Assembly (NCBI GenBank): GCA_949948985.1
Contig: CATLIG010000008.1
Location: 1-64,000 of the forward strand
Direction: 5' to 3'
Length of the DNA: 64,000 nt
Source of the DNA: an uncultured Clostridia bacterium
GTDB taxonomy: Bacteria; Bacillota; Clostridia; Lachnospirales; CAG-274
Under the pieces are notes generated by a model, which saw only the letters and a list, made by a program, of their open reading frames with translations, had not been told where the DNA came from and made no database searches. Below are positions 55,949 through 63,406 of this stretch, piece after piece. A program made the position numbers and the translations under genes. How positions within the stretch are numbered: position 1 is the first letter of the stretch; each line of letters starts with the position of its first letter.

Positions 55949-55978
55949 TGAATAATTTAAAAAATTTAATAAATAATA
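55949..55978 (+). promoter_or_regulatory. Candidate sigma-G promoter for gpr
   Basis: TGAATA (55949-55954) and AATAATA (55972-55978) are 17 bases apart. The Bacillus SigG pattern is TGMATA then CATWHTA, so the -10 has one mismatch. The position, about 40 bases before the gpr ATG, fits. In AT-rich DNA this could be chance. Confidence 0.35.
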
Positions 55979-56016
55979 AAATATGATACTTGAAGTTTAT
56001 CAAGGAAGGTGTTTAA

Positions 56017-57054
56017 ATGAAAAAAGAAAACAATAATGAGGAAAACATAAATTTTTCTGTGAGGACAGACCTTGCCATTGAGGCGACAGAGCTTATAATG
56101 TCTGAAAAAGAGGCGGAAGAAGACACAAGTTCCCATAGGGACGAACTTGATGGAATAGAAATTACAGAAGAAAATATAAATGATAGAATAAAACTTACAA
56201 AAGTAAGAATAACAAATGAAAACGGTGAAAAAAGCACCGGAAAACCAATAGGAAATTATATAACTATAGAATCTCCATCTATGAAAGAAAATGACACGGA
56301 AACCCACGAGGAGATAATAAAAGTTTTGAGCGAGAATATAGCAAGTCTTGCGAAATTAAAAAAGGTATCACTTATACTTGTGGCGGGGCTGGGAAACAGA
56401 TATGTGACTCCTGACGCTTTAGGACCTCTTGTAATTTCAAGAATACTTGTAACAAGACATATAACGGAAAGTCTGCCTGACCAAATTGATAACAACGTAA
56501 GAGCAGTAAGCGCTATTTCTCCGGGGGTTATGGGAATAACAGGAATAGAAACGGGTGAGATAATAAAAGGAATATGCGAAAGTATTAATCCTGACCTTGT
56601 AATAGCCGTAGACGCTTTAGCCGCCAGAAAAACAGAAAGAATAAACACAACGATACAAATGTCCGATACAGGAATAAGTCCCGGTTCAGGGGTAGGAAAC
56701 AAACGTATGGTATTAAACGAAAAGACGCTTGGAATTCCTGTAATAGCGATAGGAGTGCCTACAGTTGTGGACGCTGCCACGCTTATAAATGATACTATGG
56801 ATAAGGTTTTAAATGAGATGACGGAAAAATCAAAAAAAGGCGGAGAATTTTATAAAATGCTTAGCACTCTTGACAAAGATGAAAAATACAGCCTTATATA
56901 TGAAATACTAACTCCCTGTGATGGAAATATGTTTGTAACTCCCAAAGAAGTGGACGCGGTAATAAAAAGACTTGCCAATATAATATCAAATGGTATAAAT
57001 ATAGCTCTGCATCCCGCTATAAGCAAAGAAGATATAAATAGATATTTTAACTGA
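56017..57054 (+). CDS. gpr: Germination protease Gpr (peptidase A25)
   Basis: A 345-residue zymogen protease that degrades small acid-soluble spore proteins on germination. It starts with an Asn/Glu-rich propeptide, then NFSVRTDLAIEATEL near 11-25, whose RTDLA matches the autoprocessing region. The core has LILVAGLGNRYVTPDALGPL near 118-137, SAISPGVMGITGIETGEI and VIAVDALAARKTERINTTIQ. The ATG follows AAGGAAGG. It proves sporulation capacity better than any other gene here. Only an Asp of the A25 family has been proposed as catalytic; I do not assign residues. Confidence 0.96.
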   Translation: MKKENNNEENINFSVRTDLAIEATELIMSEKEAEEDTSSHRDELDGIEITEENINDRIKLTKVRITNENGEKSTGKPIGNYITIESPSMKENDTETHEEIIKVLSENIASLAKLKKVSLILVAGLGNRYVTPDALGPLVISRILVTRHITESLPDQIDNNVRAVSAISPGVMGITGIETGEIIKGICESINPDLVIAVDALAARKTERINTTIQMSDTGISPGSGVGNKRMVLNEKTLGIPVIAIGVPTVVDAATLINDTMDKVLNEMTEKSKKGGEFYKMLSTLDKDEKYSLIYEILTPCDGNMFVTPKEVDAVIKRLANIISNGINIALHPAISKEDINRYFN

Positions 57055-57415
57055 AATTAAAATAAGAACTGTTCTTAAACAGGGAAAATATATTAACAAA
57101 AATACCGTTAAGATAGTATTAAACAGGTCTAATAGTTTAAGAACAGCTCCGGTTTAAGAAAAACACTGATTTGTTTTTATTTATAGCGAAACAATAAAAG
57201 AAAGAATAGATTAGCTTTTTTTATAAAATCTGACATAATTTAAGAAAGTATTTTATTGTTTCGCACTAAAAACATGGGTAATTGCTATAATCAGAGTTTT
57301 TTAATTATTATTTATAGAGTACGTCTGAAAATTAAAATATAAATAAAAGTGATACGGTAAAATTATTTTGCTGTTTTCCTCTGATAGTTCATACAGTATT
57401 TAGTGTGTTTGTTTT
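57055..57415. repeat. gpr downstream region with family C fragment and family D copy (57182-57289)
   Basis: Immediately after gpr an inverted pair AAGAACTGTTCTTAAAC / AGTTTAAGAACAG (57066-57151) encloses AACAGGTCTA and may terminate gpr. Family D follows at 57182-57289, TATAGCGAAACAATAAAAG to AATTGCTATA. No gene is seen. Confidence 0.6.
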
Positions 57416-57874
57416 TTAAAGATTATTGTCGAGTTCATCATCAATGTCATCGGGAATTGAATCCACAGCAGCTTCTTTGCTGTTTTTTATTTCGTTTTGT
57501 TTTAAAAGTTTTCTCATACTTTTTACTGTTGAAATAACATAGTCAATTTCAATGGCATTAAGTCCGTGAATAAGACTTACGGCTGTTGTGTATTTTTCTT
57601 TAAGATGAAGGGACTCTGTTTTTTCAAGCATAAGTTCAGCCTCTGATTTTACGACAGTGCCTGCCGGACAGGTTATAAGCTGGTCTAAAGAAATACTGAA
57701 AAATTCAGCTATTTTACACAAATTCTTGATACTTGTACCTCTTTGCCCTCTTTCGATAAGTCCTAAAAATCCCGGCGCGATGTTAAGAATTTCAGAAAGT
57801 TCCTCAATAGTCAAATCTCTTTTTTGCCGTTCAAATCTTACATTTGAACCAATAATTTTATTATAGTCAATCAT
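57416..57874 (-). CDS. XRE-family transcriptional regulator
   Basis: A 152-residue regulator. The helix-turn-helix is at residues 5-62: IIGSNVRFERQKRDLTIEEL, then LNIAPGFLGLIERGQRGTS and LCKIAEFFSISLDQLI. The remainder (about 75-152) is mostly helical and ends acidic (DSIPDDIDDELDNNL). It resembles the SinR/ImmR group at the N terminus only. The ATG at 57874 is 6 bases after GGGGGAT. A GGAGGT inverted pair lies just upstream (57908-57923), a possible self-operator or ribosome-site hairpin. No target is known, and the gene stands alone. Confidence 0.88.
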   Translation of the reverse strand: MIDYNKIIGSNVRFERQKRDLTIEELSEILNIAPGFLGLIERGQRGTSIKNLCKIAEFFSISLDQLITCPAGTVVKSEAELMLEKTESLHLKEKYTTAVSLIHGLNAIEIDYVISTVKSMRKLLKQNEIKNSKEAAVDSIPDDIDDELDNNL

Positions 57875-58556
57875 AATTATCCCCCAGTCAAAAAATTTAA
57901 TCAATTGGGAGGTTATTACCTCCTTCTTCGCCGTACAAAGACACTTTGATGCTGATTTTAAAAAGTTTTTTCAAGCGTCCTTTTTACGTAATAAAATATA
58001 GATTTTTAAAATTTTACGCAAAATTACCAAAGCGAAAAACAAAATGGCATTACTTAAAGAAAATATATATTTATTATGTAAAAATTTGATTTAAAATTTT
58101 TAAGGCTGTCCTGAATTTGTTTTTTATCAGACTTGTTCAACAATTTCCGTGACACCGTTTGACAGACCTTTTTTCGCAACGCTTTTCTTGATTTTTGTGA
58201 AAGACTTTATGTGTATTCCAACAAAAATCAAGCTTTATATGACGAAAAAATCTCTTGTAACTCGTTGTTTTTCAGGTTATTGAACATATATGTCAATATT
58301 TTCATAAGTTAAAGACAAAGTTTACTTGTCATTGTTTTTGCTTTGTCATAATTATCACGTAATAGTTGCAGTCAGCCGATATTTCCGTAAAATAAGTATT
58401 TAAGAGGGCGGAAAACTTATTTGTATTTATTGGAATACCGTCTGTATGTGCCTTGAAAAAAATACAAGTACAAAAAGTACATTATATTTTTTATGTTTCA
58501 CATATATTATATATTATATATTATAATTTTCAATATAACAAGTATATTTTTTATTT
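57875..58556. repeat. Gene-free stretch upstream of the XRE gene with family C copy (58129-58294)
   Basis: 682 bases. The palindrome 57908-57923 and a family C copy at 58129-58294 (AGACTTGTTCAACAATTTCC, TTATTGAACATATATGTC) are visible. A TATATTATATATTATATATT tract lies near 58505-58525, just past the purE end. No gene is supported in any frame. Confidence 0.55.
57908..57923. promoter_or_regulatory. Inverted repeat ahead of the XRE gene
   Basis: GGAGGT and ACCTCC flank four bases. On the mRNA strand it reads AAGGAGGTAATAACCTCCC, so a perfect Shine-Dalgarno is paired with its own complement. A TTG in frame with the gene follows at 57904. Confidence 0.4.
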
Positions 58557-59084
58557 TCACAAAAATTTTTCAATATATTCCAAAAAATGAGCGTTTTCGA
58601 GTATTTTTGACTTTTCTTTAACATTATTTTCCATATTTTTCCTGTATTTTACTATTTTTTCGTTTGTTTTTTCATCAAAACTTCCAATTATTTGGACAGC
58701 AAGAAGGCCAGCATTTTTAGCTCCGTTTATTGCTACTGTGGCAACAGGTATTCCTCCGGGCATTTGTACTATTGAGTACAAAGAGTCAACTCCGCTTAAC
58801 GTTTTTGTTTTAACAGGAACGCCTATTACAGGCAAAGATGTAATAGCGGCTGTCATTCCGGGAAGATGCGCGGCACCGCCTGCGCCTGCGATAATAATTT
58901 TAAGTCCTCTTTCTTTTGCCGTTTTAGCGTAATCATACATACAATCAGGAGTTCTGTGAGCGGAAATAATTGTGATTTCATAAGGAATATCAAATTCTTC
59001 CATAATTTTTGCCGCTTCCTGCATAACGGGCAAATCAGAATCGCTTCCCATAATAATTCCGACTATAGGTTTATTATTATTCAT
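58557..59084 (-). CDS. purE: N5-carboxyaminoimidazole ribonucleotide mutase PurE
   Basis: A 175-residue class I PurE, a step of purine synthesis. Signatures are [20 protein letters not shown] near 8-27, [16 protein letters not shown] near 38-53, [20 protein letters not shown] and [24 protein letters not shown] split over about 91-114. Length is normal. The ATG follows AAGGAG. It lies 15 bases after the secreted-protein gene on the same strand, an unusual pairing, and no other pur genes are near. Confidence 0.97.
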   Translation of the reverse strand: MNNNKPIVGIIMGSDSDLPVMQEAAKIMEEFDIPYEITIISAHRTPDCMYDYAKTAKERGLKIIIAGAGGAAHLPGMTAAITSLPVIGVPVKTKTLSGVDSLYSIVQMPGGIPVATVAINGAKNAGLLAVQIIGSFDEKTNEKIVKYRKNMENNVKEKSKILENAHFLEYIEKFL

Positions 59085-59099
59085 ATTAAATATCTCCTT

Positions 59100-60662
59100 T
59101 TATTCTTTTCTGTAATCGGTTATTCCTTTAAGGTCCATATAAGCTTTTTTGCTTTCCATAAGGTAATTTATTGTTATGTTATTTATACCGTAGCCGTTAA
59201 GTATTGATTTAAGCTCAAATAAATCATTATAAGTAAGAGAAGGGTAGTCTACCATAATGTTTCCGGTACCTTCGTACATAAGAGCATAATTAAGATTTCC
59301 GTCCGCAAGAACCCATTTGTATTTTGTATTATCTATACCTTTAAGCATTTTACCCGCAAGGTCATAATATCTGGAGTCTTTTGTTTCATTATAAAGATAA
59401 TATAAAAAGTTTATTTCATTTACCTGATGATTTAAAGAAACGTGCGTTCTTTTGTATGCCTCACAGGACGCATTGGGAGCGTAATCTTCTACAAGCCATC
59501 CATCGCCTGCCTCATAATGATTTTTCTCAGCGTGTTTTAAAAAATATTCCCCATATTTTACAGCGCCGTCAAGAAACGGCTGATAACCACATTTTTTGTA
59601 AGCAAAAATAAGATTTATGGCAAAATCTGTTGAAAAACGGGTATCATAAAAATTCTCGGATATTCCGAAATCTGATATAAGCCACTGAGATGACGGTCCT
59701 GTTGCCCAAAAACCTTCTTCGTTTTGATTTTTAAGGCAGGTATATGTCATTACAAAACCTAAATCTTTTGTCGCCGGACAGTCACCGTGTCTTATAAAAG
59801 ACGCTCCTGTATAATTAGCGGGGTGTCTGTACAAAACATTTGCGCCTGACGGATTGTAATTTGATGGTGTGGGAAAATAGTATCCGTCCCAGGACCAGCG
59901 TCTTTCAACAGAGAGGTCGTGTACTTTCAGATAATTGTAATATTTTTGAGTAGACCAGTCAATTAGTTTATTAGGCGATTGCAGGCACCATATTTCACCG
60001 ATTCTTGAGGCATTTTGAGGAAAGCTGAATGTAATTATATAGTTTTCTCCGGACTTAGAAATTGAGATGGGCATTTCCTCTTGTTTCATAACCTCTAAAG
60101 TATTGTTTGTAAATAAATTGTTATAAACGGCAGGAACGCCGATAACAGCGCTGTTTGTATCAGTGTTTATAAAAAGGGTCGTTTTAACATTGGAGAGTTT
60201 TGAAAGGTCGCTTGTAAGAACCCATTGTTTTGTCAAAGGGTCTAAATATCTTATTTCAATTTTATTTCCTGGAAGAGAAACAGAAGATGAAAATCTTTTT
60301 CCGTCAACTGTGTTTTTAAAAATGTATCTTCGAAACCAGTAAAAGTCACCGTTTCCAAAATACATATTTTTCTGGTTAGTAACGGCATCGGCGTTTTCTG
60401 TCGTTACAATTTCCTCAAAAGGATTAAAAGAATCAGAATTGTCCGGAGAGTTTAATGGAGATTGGGAATCAGCGGAACCAACGTTTGTGTTATTATTTGA
60501 ATAGTCGGTGGCATAAACTTTTTTATAAAGTCCCAAAGGCTCGTTTTCGGCAAAGTTTTCAGCAAAAGCGAAATTATTGGCGGCAAATAAAGAAATAAAT
60601 GTCATAATAAAAAGCCCCGCTGAGAAATGATTTGTTTTTTGTTTTATTCTATTTGATTTCAT
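59100..60662 (-). CDS. Secreted protein with putative alpha/alpha-toroid C-terminal domain
   Basis: A 520-residue exported protein. A signal peptide occupies about 1-35 (HFSAGLFIMTFISLFAANNF, AFA cleavage). An Asn/Ser-rich spacer (about 45-75) follows. Residues 80-215 look like a beta-rich domain (YWFRRYIFKN, ISKSGENYIITFSF). From about 270 there are helix pairs such as FAINLIFAYKKCGYQPFLDGAVKYG, split in two here, and YYLYNETKDSRYYDLAGKML, like six-hairpin or glucuronyl-epimerase-type toroids. A sugar-active role is inferred only from that. The ATG at 60662 follows GAGGA. It is upstream of purE on one likely transcript. Confidence 0.7.
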   Translation of the reverse strand: MKSNRIKQKTNHFSAGLFIMTFISLFAANNFAFAENFAENEPLGLYKKVYATDYSNNNTNVGSADSQSPLNSPDNSDSFNPFEEIVTTENADAVTNQKNMYFGNGDFYWFRRYIFKNTVDGKRFSSSVSLPGNKIEIRYLDPLTKQWVLTSDLSKLSNVKTTLFINTDTNSAVIGVPAVYNNLFTNNTLEVMKQEEMPISISKSGENYIITFSFPQNASRIGEIWCLQSPNKLIDWSTQKYYNYLKVHDLSVERRWSWDGYYFPTPSNYNPSGANVLYRHPANYTGASFIRHGDCPATKDLGFVMTYTCLKNQNEEGFWATGPSSQWLISDFGISENFYDTRFSTDFAINLIFAYKKCGYQPFLDGAVKYGEYFLKHAEKNHYEAGDGWLVEDYAPNASCEAYKRTHVSLNHQVNEINFLYYLYNETKDSRYYDLAGKMLKGIDNTKYKWVLADGNLNYALMYEGTGNIMVDYPSLTYNDLFELKSILNGYGINNITINYLMESKKAYMDLKGITDYRKE

Positions 60663-60687
60663 AATAAACATCCTCATTTATAATAAA

Positions 60688-60716
60688 TTTTTACAACAGC
60701 ATACAAAAATAGTCAA
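60688..60716 (-). promoter_or_regulatory. Candidate promoter for the secreted-protein/purE unit
   Basis: On the minus strand TTGACT (60711-60716) and TAAAAA (60688-60693) are 17 bases apart. The -10 matches four of six positions. The distance to the ATG at 60662 is 25 bases. Confidence 0.4.
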
Positions 60717-60940
60717 AGAATTTTATTATAAGTATAACATTATATCTCGGCAATGGCAACTTTTTTTTATTAAAAATTGAAACAGAGCGTTTTTTCTGAT
60801 ATAATTAAATTATAGCTAAACAATAGAATAATACTACAGTAAATTTTTATAAAATATGATATATCTATATAAATTAAGGTGAATTATAGTCAATTAGTTT
60901 GAAAATGAGCAAAAAATATGTTTATTAAAAATAAATCAGA

Positions 60941-61014
60941 TATAGTCAATCAACTTAAAAATGAATAGTTTTCATATCGTTTCATTTTATCCATTTTCAA
61001 GTTGATTGCTTGTA
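60941..61014. repeat. Miniature family A element (74 bp) upstream of recX
   Basis: Ends TATAGTCAATCAACTT and TTTCAAGTTGATTGCTTGTA are retained, while the core is replaced by GAATAGTTTTCATATCG. It is the shortest family A derivative in the window. Confidence 0.75.
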
Positions 61015-61031
61015 AAAAAGCGGGTGATAAG

Positions 61032-61652
61032 TTGAAAATAACCAATATACAAAAACAAAAGAATAATAACAAGAGATATTCTGTTTTTATCGACGGGGAG
61101 TTCGCTTTTGGACTTGACGAGGTAGATATGCTGTACTATAAGCTTTTTGAATGTGATGAAATATCGGAGGAAAGATTTAATTTTATAAAAGAAAATGTTA
61201 TTTTTGCAAAAGCCAGAGATACGGCGGTCAAATATTTAAGTTTTAAGGCCCGCACGGAAAAAGAAGTGCGTTTTAAGCTTAAAGAAAAGGAATATACTGA
61301 CGATATAACCGATAAAGTTGTTTCTCTTTTGAAAAAATACAATTATATAGATGATTATAAATATGCAGGCTGTTTTTTAAGGGATAAATTTAACCTTAAA
61401 GGATTTGGCACAAACAGGATTCGGTATGAACTTAAACAAAGAGGTATAGCAGAGGATATAATTGAAAAGGCAATTTGTGAGAATTATATTGATGAATCTG
61501 AAAAAGCTGTTGAGTTAATCGGAAAAAAATATGGGTTTTGGAACTATGATTTAAAAGAAAAAAAGCGTATAGAAGGCTTTTTGACAAGAAAAGGCTATTC
61601 CTTTTCAGTGATAGAAGATGCTTTTAATACAATAAAAGAAGAAAGAATATAG
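61032..61652 (+). CDS. recX: Regulatory protein RecX
   Basis: A 206-residue RecX, which modulates RecA filaments. It begins MKITNIQKQKNNNKRYSVFI and has ALRYLSFKARTEKEVRFKL-like core (KYLSFKARTEKEVRFKLKEK), YIDDYKYAGCFLRDKFNLKG and GTNRIRYELKQRGI. The start is a TTG at 61032; the frame extends ten more codons into the repeat at 61002. The ribosome site is weak (GCGGGTGATAA). It is 8 bases upstream of the TPR gene, so the two share a transcript. recA is 16.5 kb away. Confidence 0.93.
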   Translation: MKITNIQKQKNNNKRYSVFIDGEFAFGLDEVDMLYYKLFECDEISEERFNFIKENVIFAKARDTAVKYLSFKARTEKEVRFKLKEKEYTDDITDKVVSLLKKYNYIDDYKYAGCFLRDKFNLKGFGTNRIRYELKQRGIAEDIIEKAICENYIDESEKAVELIGKKYGFWNYDLKEKKRIEGFLTRKGYSFSVIEDAFNTIKEERI

Positions 61653-61660
61653 GTGAGAAA

Positions 61661-63163
61661 ATGTACAGAAATCAAATAAACAGACTTAGAAAGACTTTTT
61701 CTGAGGCATACGATAATGATGATGTTATTAAGGCGATATTAACAGGCGAAAGAATATTAAAATTATACAACACGAATAAAGGCTCTGATACTTTATTTTT
61801 TTCTGACGATGCTTATAATTTAGCGTGCGCTTACTCAAAAGAGGGGCGGTTTTCAAAGGCGGCGGCACTTTTTAAAAAATCAGCCGATATAGTGGAAAAA
61901 ATTCATGGGAAAAATCTTGATTACTCAAGAATAATAACTAATTTAGCGGTAGAGCTTGGGTATATGGGGAAAATTGACGAGGCTATTGATTACTTTAAAG
62001 ATGTATGCAAAATACGGGAAAATATTATTCCAGAGGGGCATACAGAATATATAGACAGTCTGTCAAATCTGGGAAGCGCTTTTTATAATGCCGAGGACTA
62101 TGAGAACGCTCTTAAATACCATAAAAAAGCTCTTTCTCTTAGAGTGCGTAAAGACCTTGATTATATTGATAATCTTAATATGATAGGCTATGATTACGAG
62201 GGAAAGAACGATTTGGAAAATGCCTGCGAATATTTCATATCAGCTCTTGATTTGCTTAAAAAAGTTAAGGGAGGACGCTCTGACGAGTATCTTAAAAATG
62301 CTTATTATCTCGCTTTTATTTATGAAAAGGCAAAAAATTATATGGAAGCGAAAAATTATTATGAGCAGTCTGTGGAGCTTATAAAGGTTTTTGCCGGCGA
62401 AACTCACCCTTACTACGCTGAGGCTCTGAATAAACTGGCCAATACCCTTTTACATCTTGGAAATCAGAATAAAGCGTTGACGTTAAGAATAAAAGCTTTA
62501 AATATTATTAAAAATATTGTTGGCGAAAATCATCTTTATTATGCGTCAAGTTTAAAAAATATAGCGGATATTTATTTTCAGAAAAATGATTTTACAAGAG
62601 CAAAAAAAATGTACAGGGAAAGTATTGAGATAAAGAAAAAAATTTTAGGAGAAAACAGCGAGGAATACATAAGAGATTCGGCTATGCTGGCGAAGACATA
62701 TATCAATACTTCCGACTATGAAACTGCTGAAAGTATATTATGCTCTTTAAGCGAAAAATCGAAAAAAAATAAAGATTTGTATATATCTATACTTATAGAC
62801 CTTGCTTTTATATATGTTAAAATGTCAGATACCACAAAGCTCTACTCAATATACAAGGAATTTGAGAGAACAGAGCCAGGATTAAGTTTTGACGAGCTGC
62901 TTGACAATATAAGAGAATTTGCCGCTAGTATGAATATCTCCGCGGAGGAACTTGAAAAAGCATATTCATCTTCAAAGGAAACAAATGAAGTTATTAAAGA
63001 AAATGCGGACGATAATTGTAATGGTGAGGAAAACAAAAATTTGTTTTCCGGTATGAATAATTACGGTGAAATGGAAAATATGAGTTTGTTTAGTGATATG
63101 GATAATTACGGAAAAGCGGGGGATATGAAATTGTCTGACGATATTGACGTGCAGGAAGAATAG
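61661..63163 (+). CDS. Tetratricopeptide-repeat protein
   Basis: A 500-residue soluble TPR protein. From about residue 45 to 400 there are eight or more 42-residue TPR units of the kinesin-light-chain type, for example YSRIITNLAVELGYMGKIDE, EYIDSLSNLGSAFYNAEDYE and YYASSLKNIADIYFQKNDFT. Such proteins are scaffolds. The last 50 residues are different: acidic, with two similar units NLFSGMNNYGEMENM and SLFSDMDNYGKAGDM. No enzyme domain is seen. The ATG follows AGGTGAG, 8 bases after recX. A strong terminator follows at 63186-63232. Function is unknown. Confidence 0.85.
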   Translation: MYRNQINRLRKTFSEAYDNDDVIKAILTGERILKLYNTNKGSDTLFFSDDAYNLACAYSKEGRFSKAAALFKKSADIVEKIHGKNLDYSRIITNLAVELGYMGKIDEAIDYFKDVCKIRENIIPEGHTEYIDSLSNLGSAFYNAEDYENALKYHKKALSLRVRKDLDYIDNLNMIGYDYEGKNDLENACEYFISALDLLKKVKGGRSDEYLKNAYYLAFIYEKAKNYMEAKNYYEQSVELIKVFAGETHPYYAEALNKLANTLLHLGNQNKALTLRIKALNIIKNIVGENHLYYASSLKNIADIYFQKNDFTRAKKMYRESIEIKKKILGENSEEYIRDSAMLAKTYINTSDYETAESILCSLSEKSKKNKDLYISILIDLAFIYVKMSDTTKLYSIYKEFERTEPGLSFDELLDNIREFAASMNISAEELEKAYSSSKETNEVIKENADDNCNGEENKNLFSGMNNYGEMENMSLFSDMDNYGKAGDMKLSDDIDVQEE

Positions 63164-63185
63164 AACTGTTTCGGAACAAGTCTGT

Positions 63186-63232
63186 AAAAAATGAGCCGTG
63201 GTACTGAATAATCGGTACCACGGCTCATTTTT
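63186..63232. terminator. Terminator after the TPR gene
   Basis: AAAAATGAGCCGTGGTAC and GTACCACGGCTCATTTTT form a long perfect stem with an 11-base loop. T run in the direction of the TPR gene and A run on the other side, so it also could serve the minus strand. Confidence 0.9.
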
Positions 63233-63248
63233 ATACCAAAAGTCTGAC

Positions 63249-63406
63249 AGAACTGTTCGATAATCTATGCAATACCGTCTGACAACTGATTTTCCGACAT
63301 ACTTTACTTAATTTTTTTTTAATACAAAGTTACTGCGAAAATTAAGTTTAATCTGACGAAAAAATTTCTTGTCAGACGTCATTACTCAGGTTACCGAACA
63401 GGTCTA
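63249..63406. repeat. Family C repeat (158 bp) containing the pepF stop codon
   Basis: Ends AGAACTGTTCGATAATC and CCGAACAGGTCTA. Internal CGCAATACCGTCTGACA-type sequence (GCAATACCGTCTGACAAC) and GACGAAAAAATTTCTTGTC match other family C copies. The right-end CTA (63404-63406) is the TAG stop codon of the minus-strand peptidase gene. Confidence 0.78.

Larger units (their letters stand above)
60663..61031. repeat. Divergent region with family A-derived short elements
   Basis: Between the divergent secreted-protein and recX genes. Minus-strand promoter elements lie at 60688-60716. A broken family A left end is at 60885-60910 (TATAGTCAATTAGTTTG) and a 74-bp miniature, 60941-61014, has TATAGTCAATCAACTT and AAGTTGATTGCTTGTA ends. 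The miniature stops 17 bases before the recX start. Confidence 0.6.

Noticed and set aside
58305-58556. Riboswitch or RNA gene upstream of the XRE gene or near purE
   Set aside because: It lies downstream of purE, so a purine riboswitch makes no sense there, and no conserved stem pattern was found.
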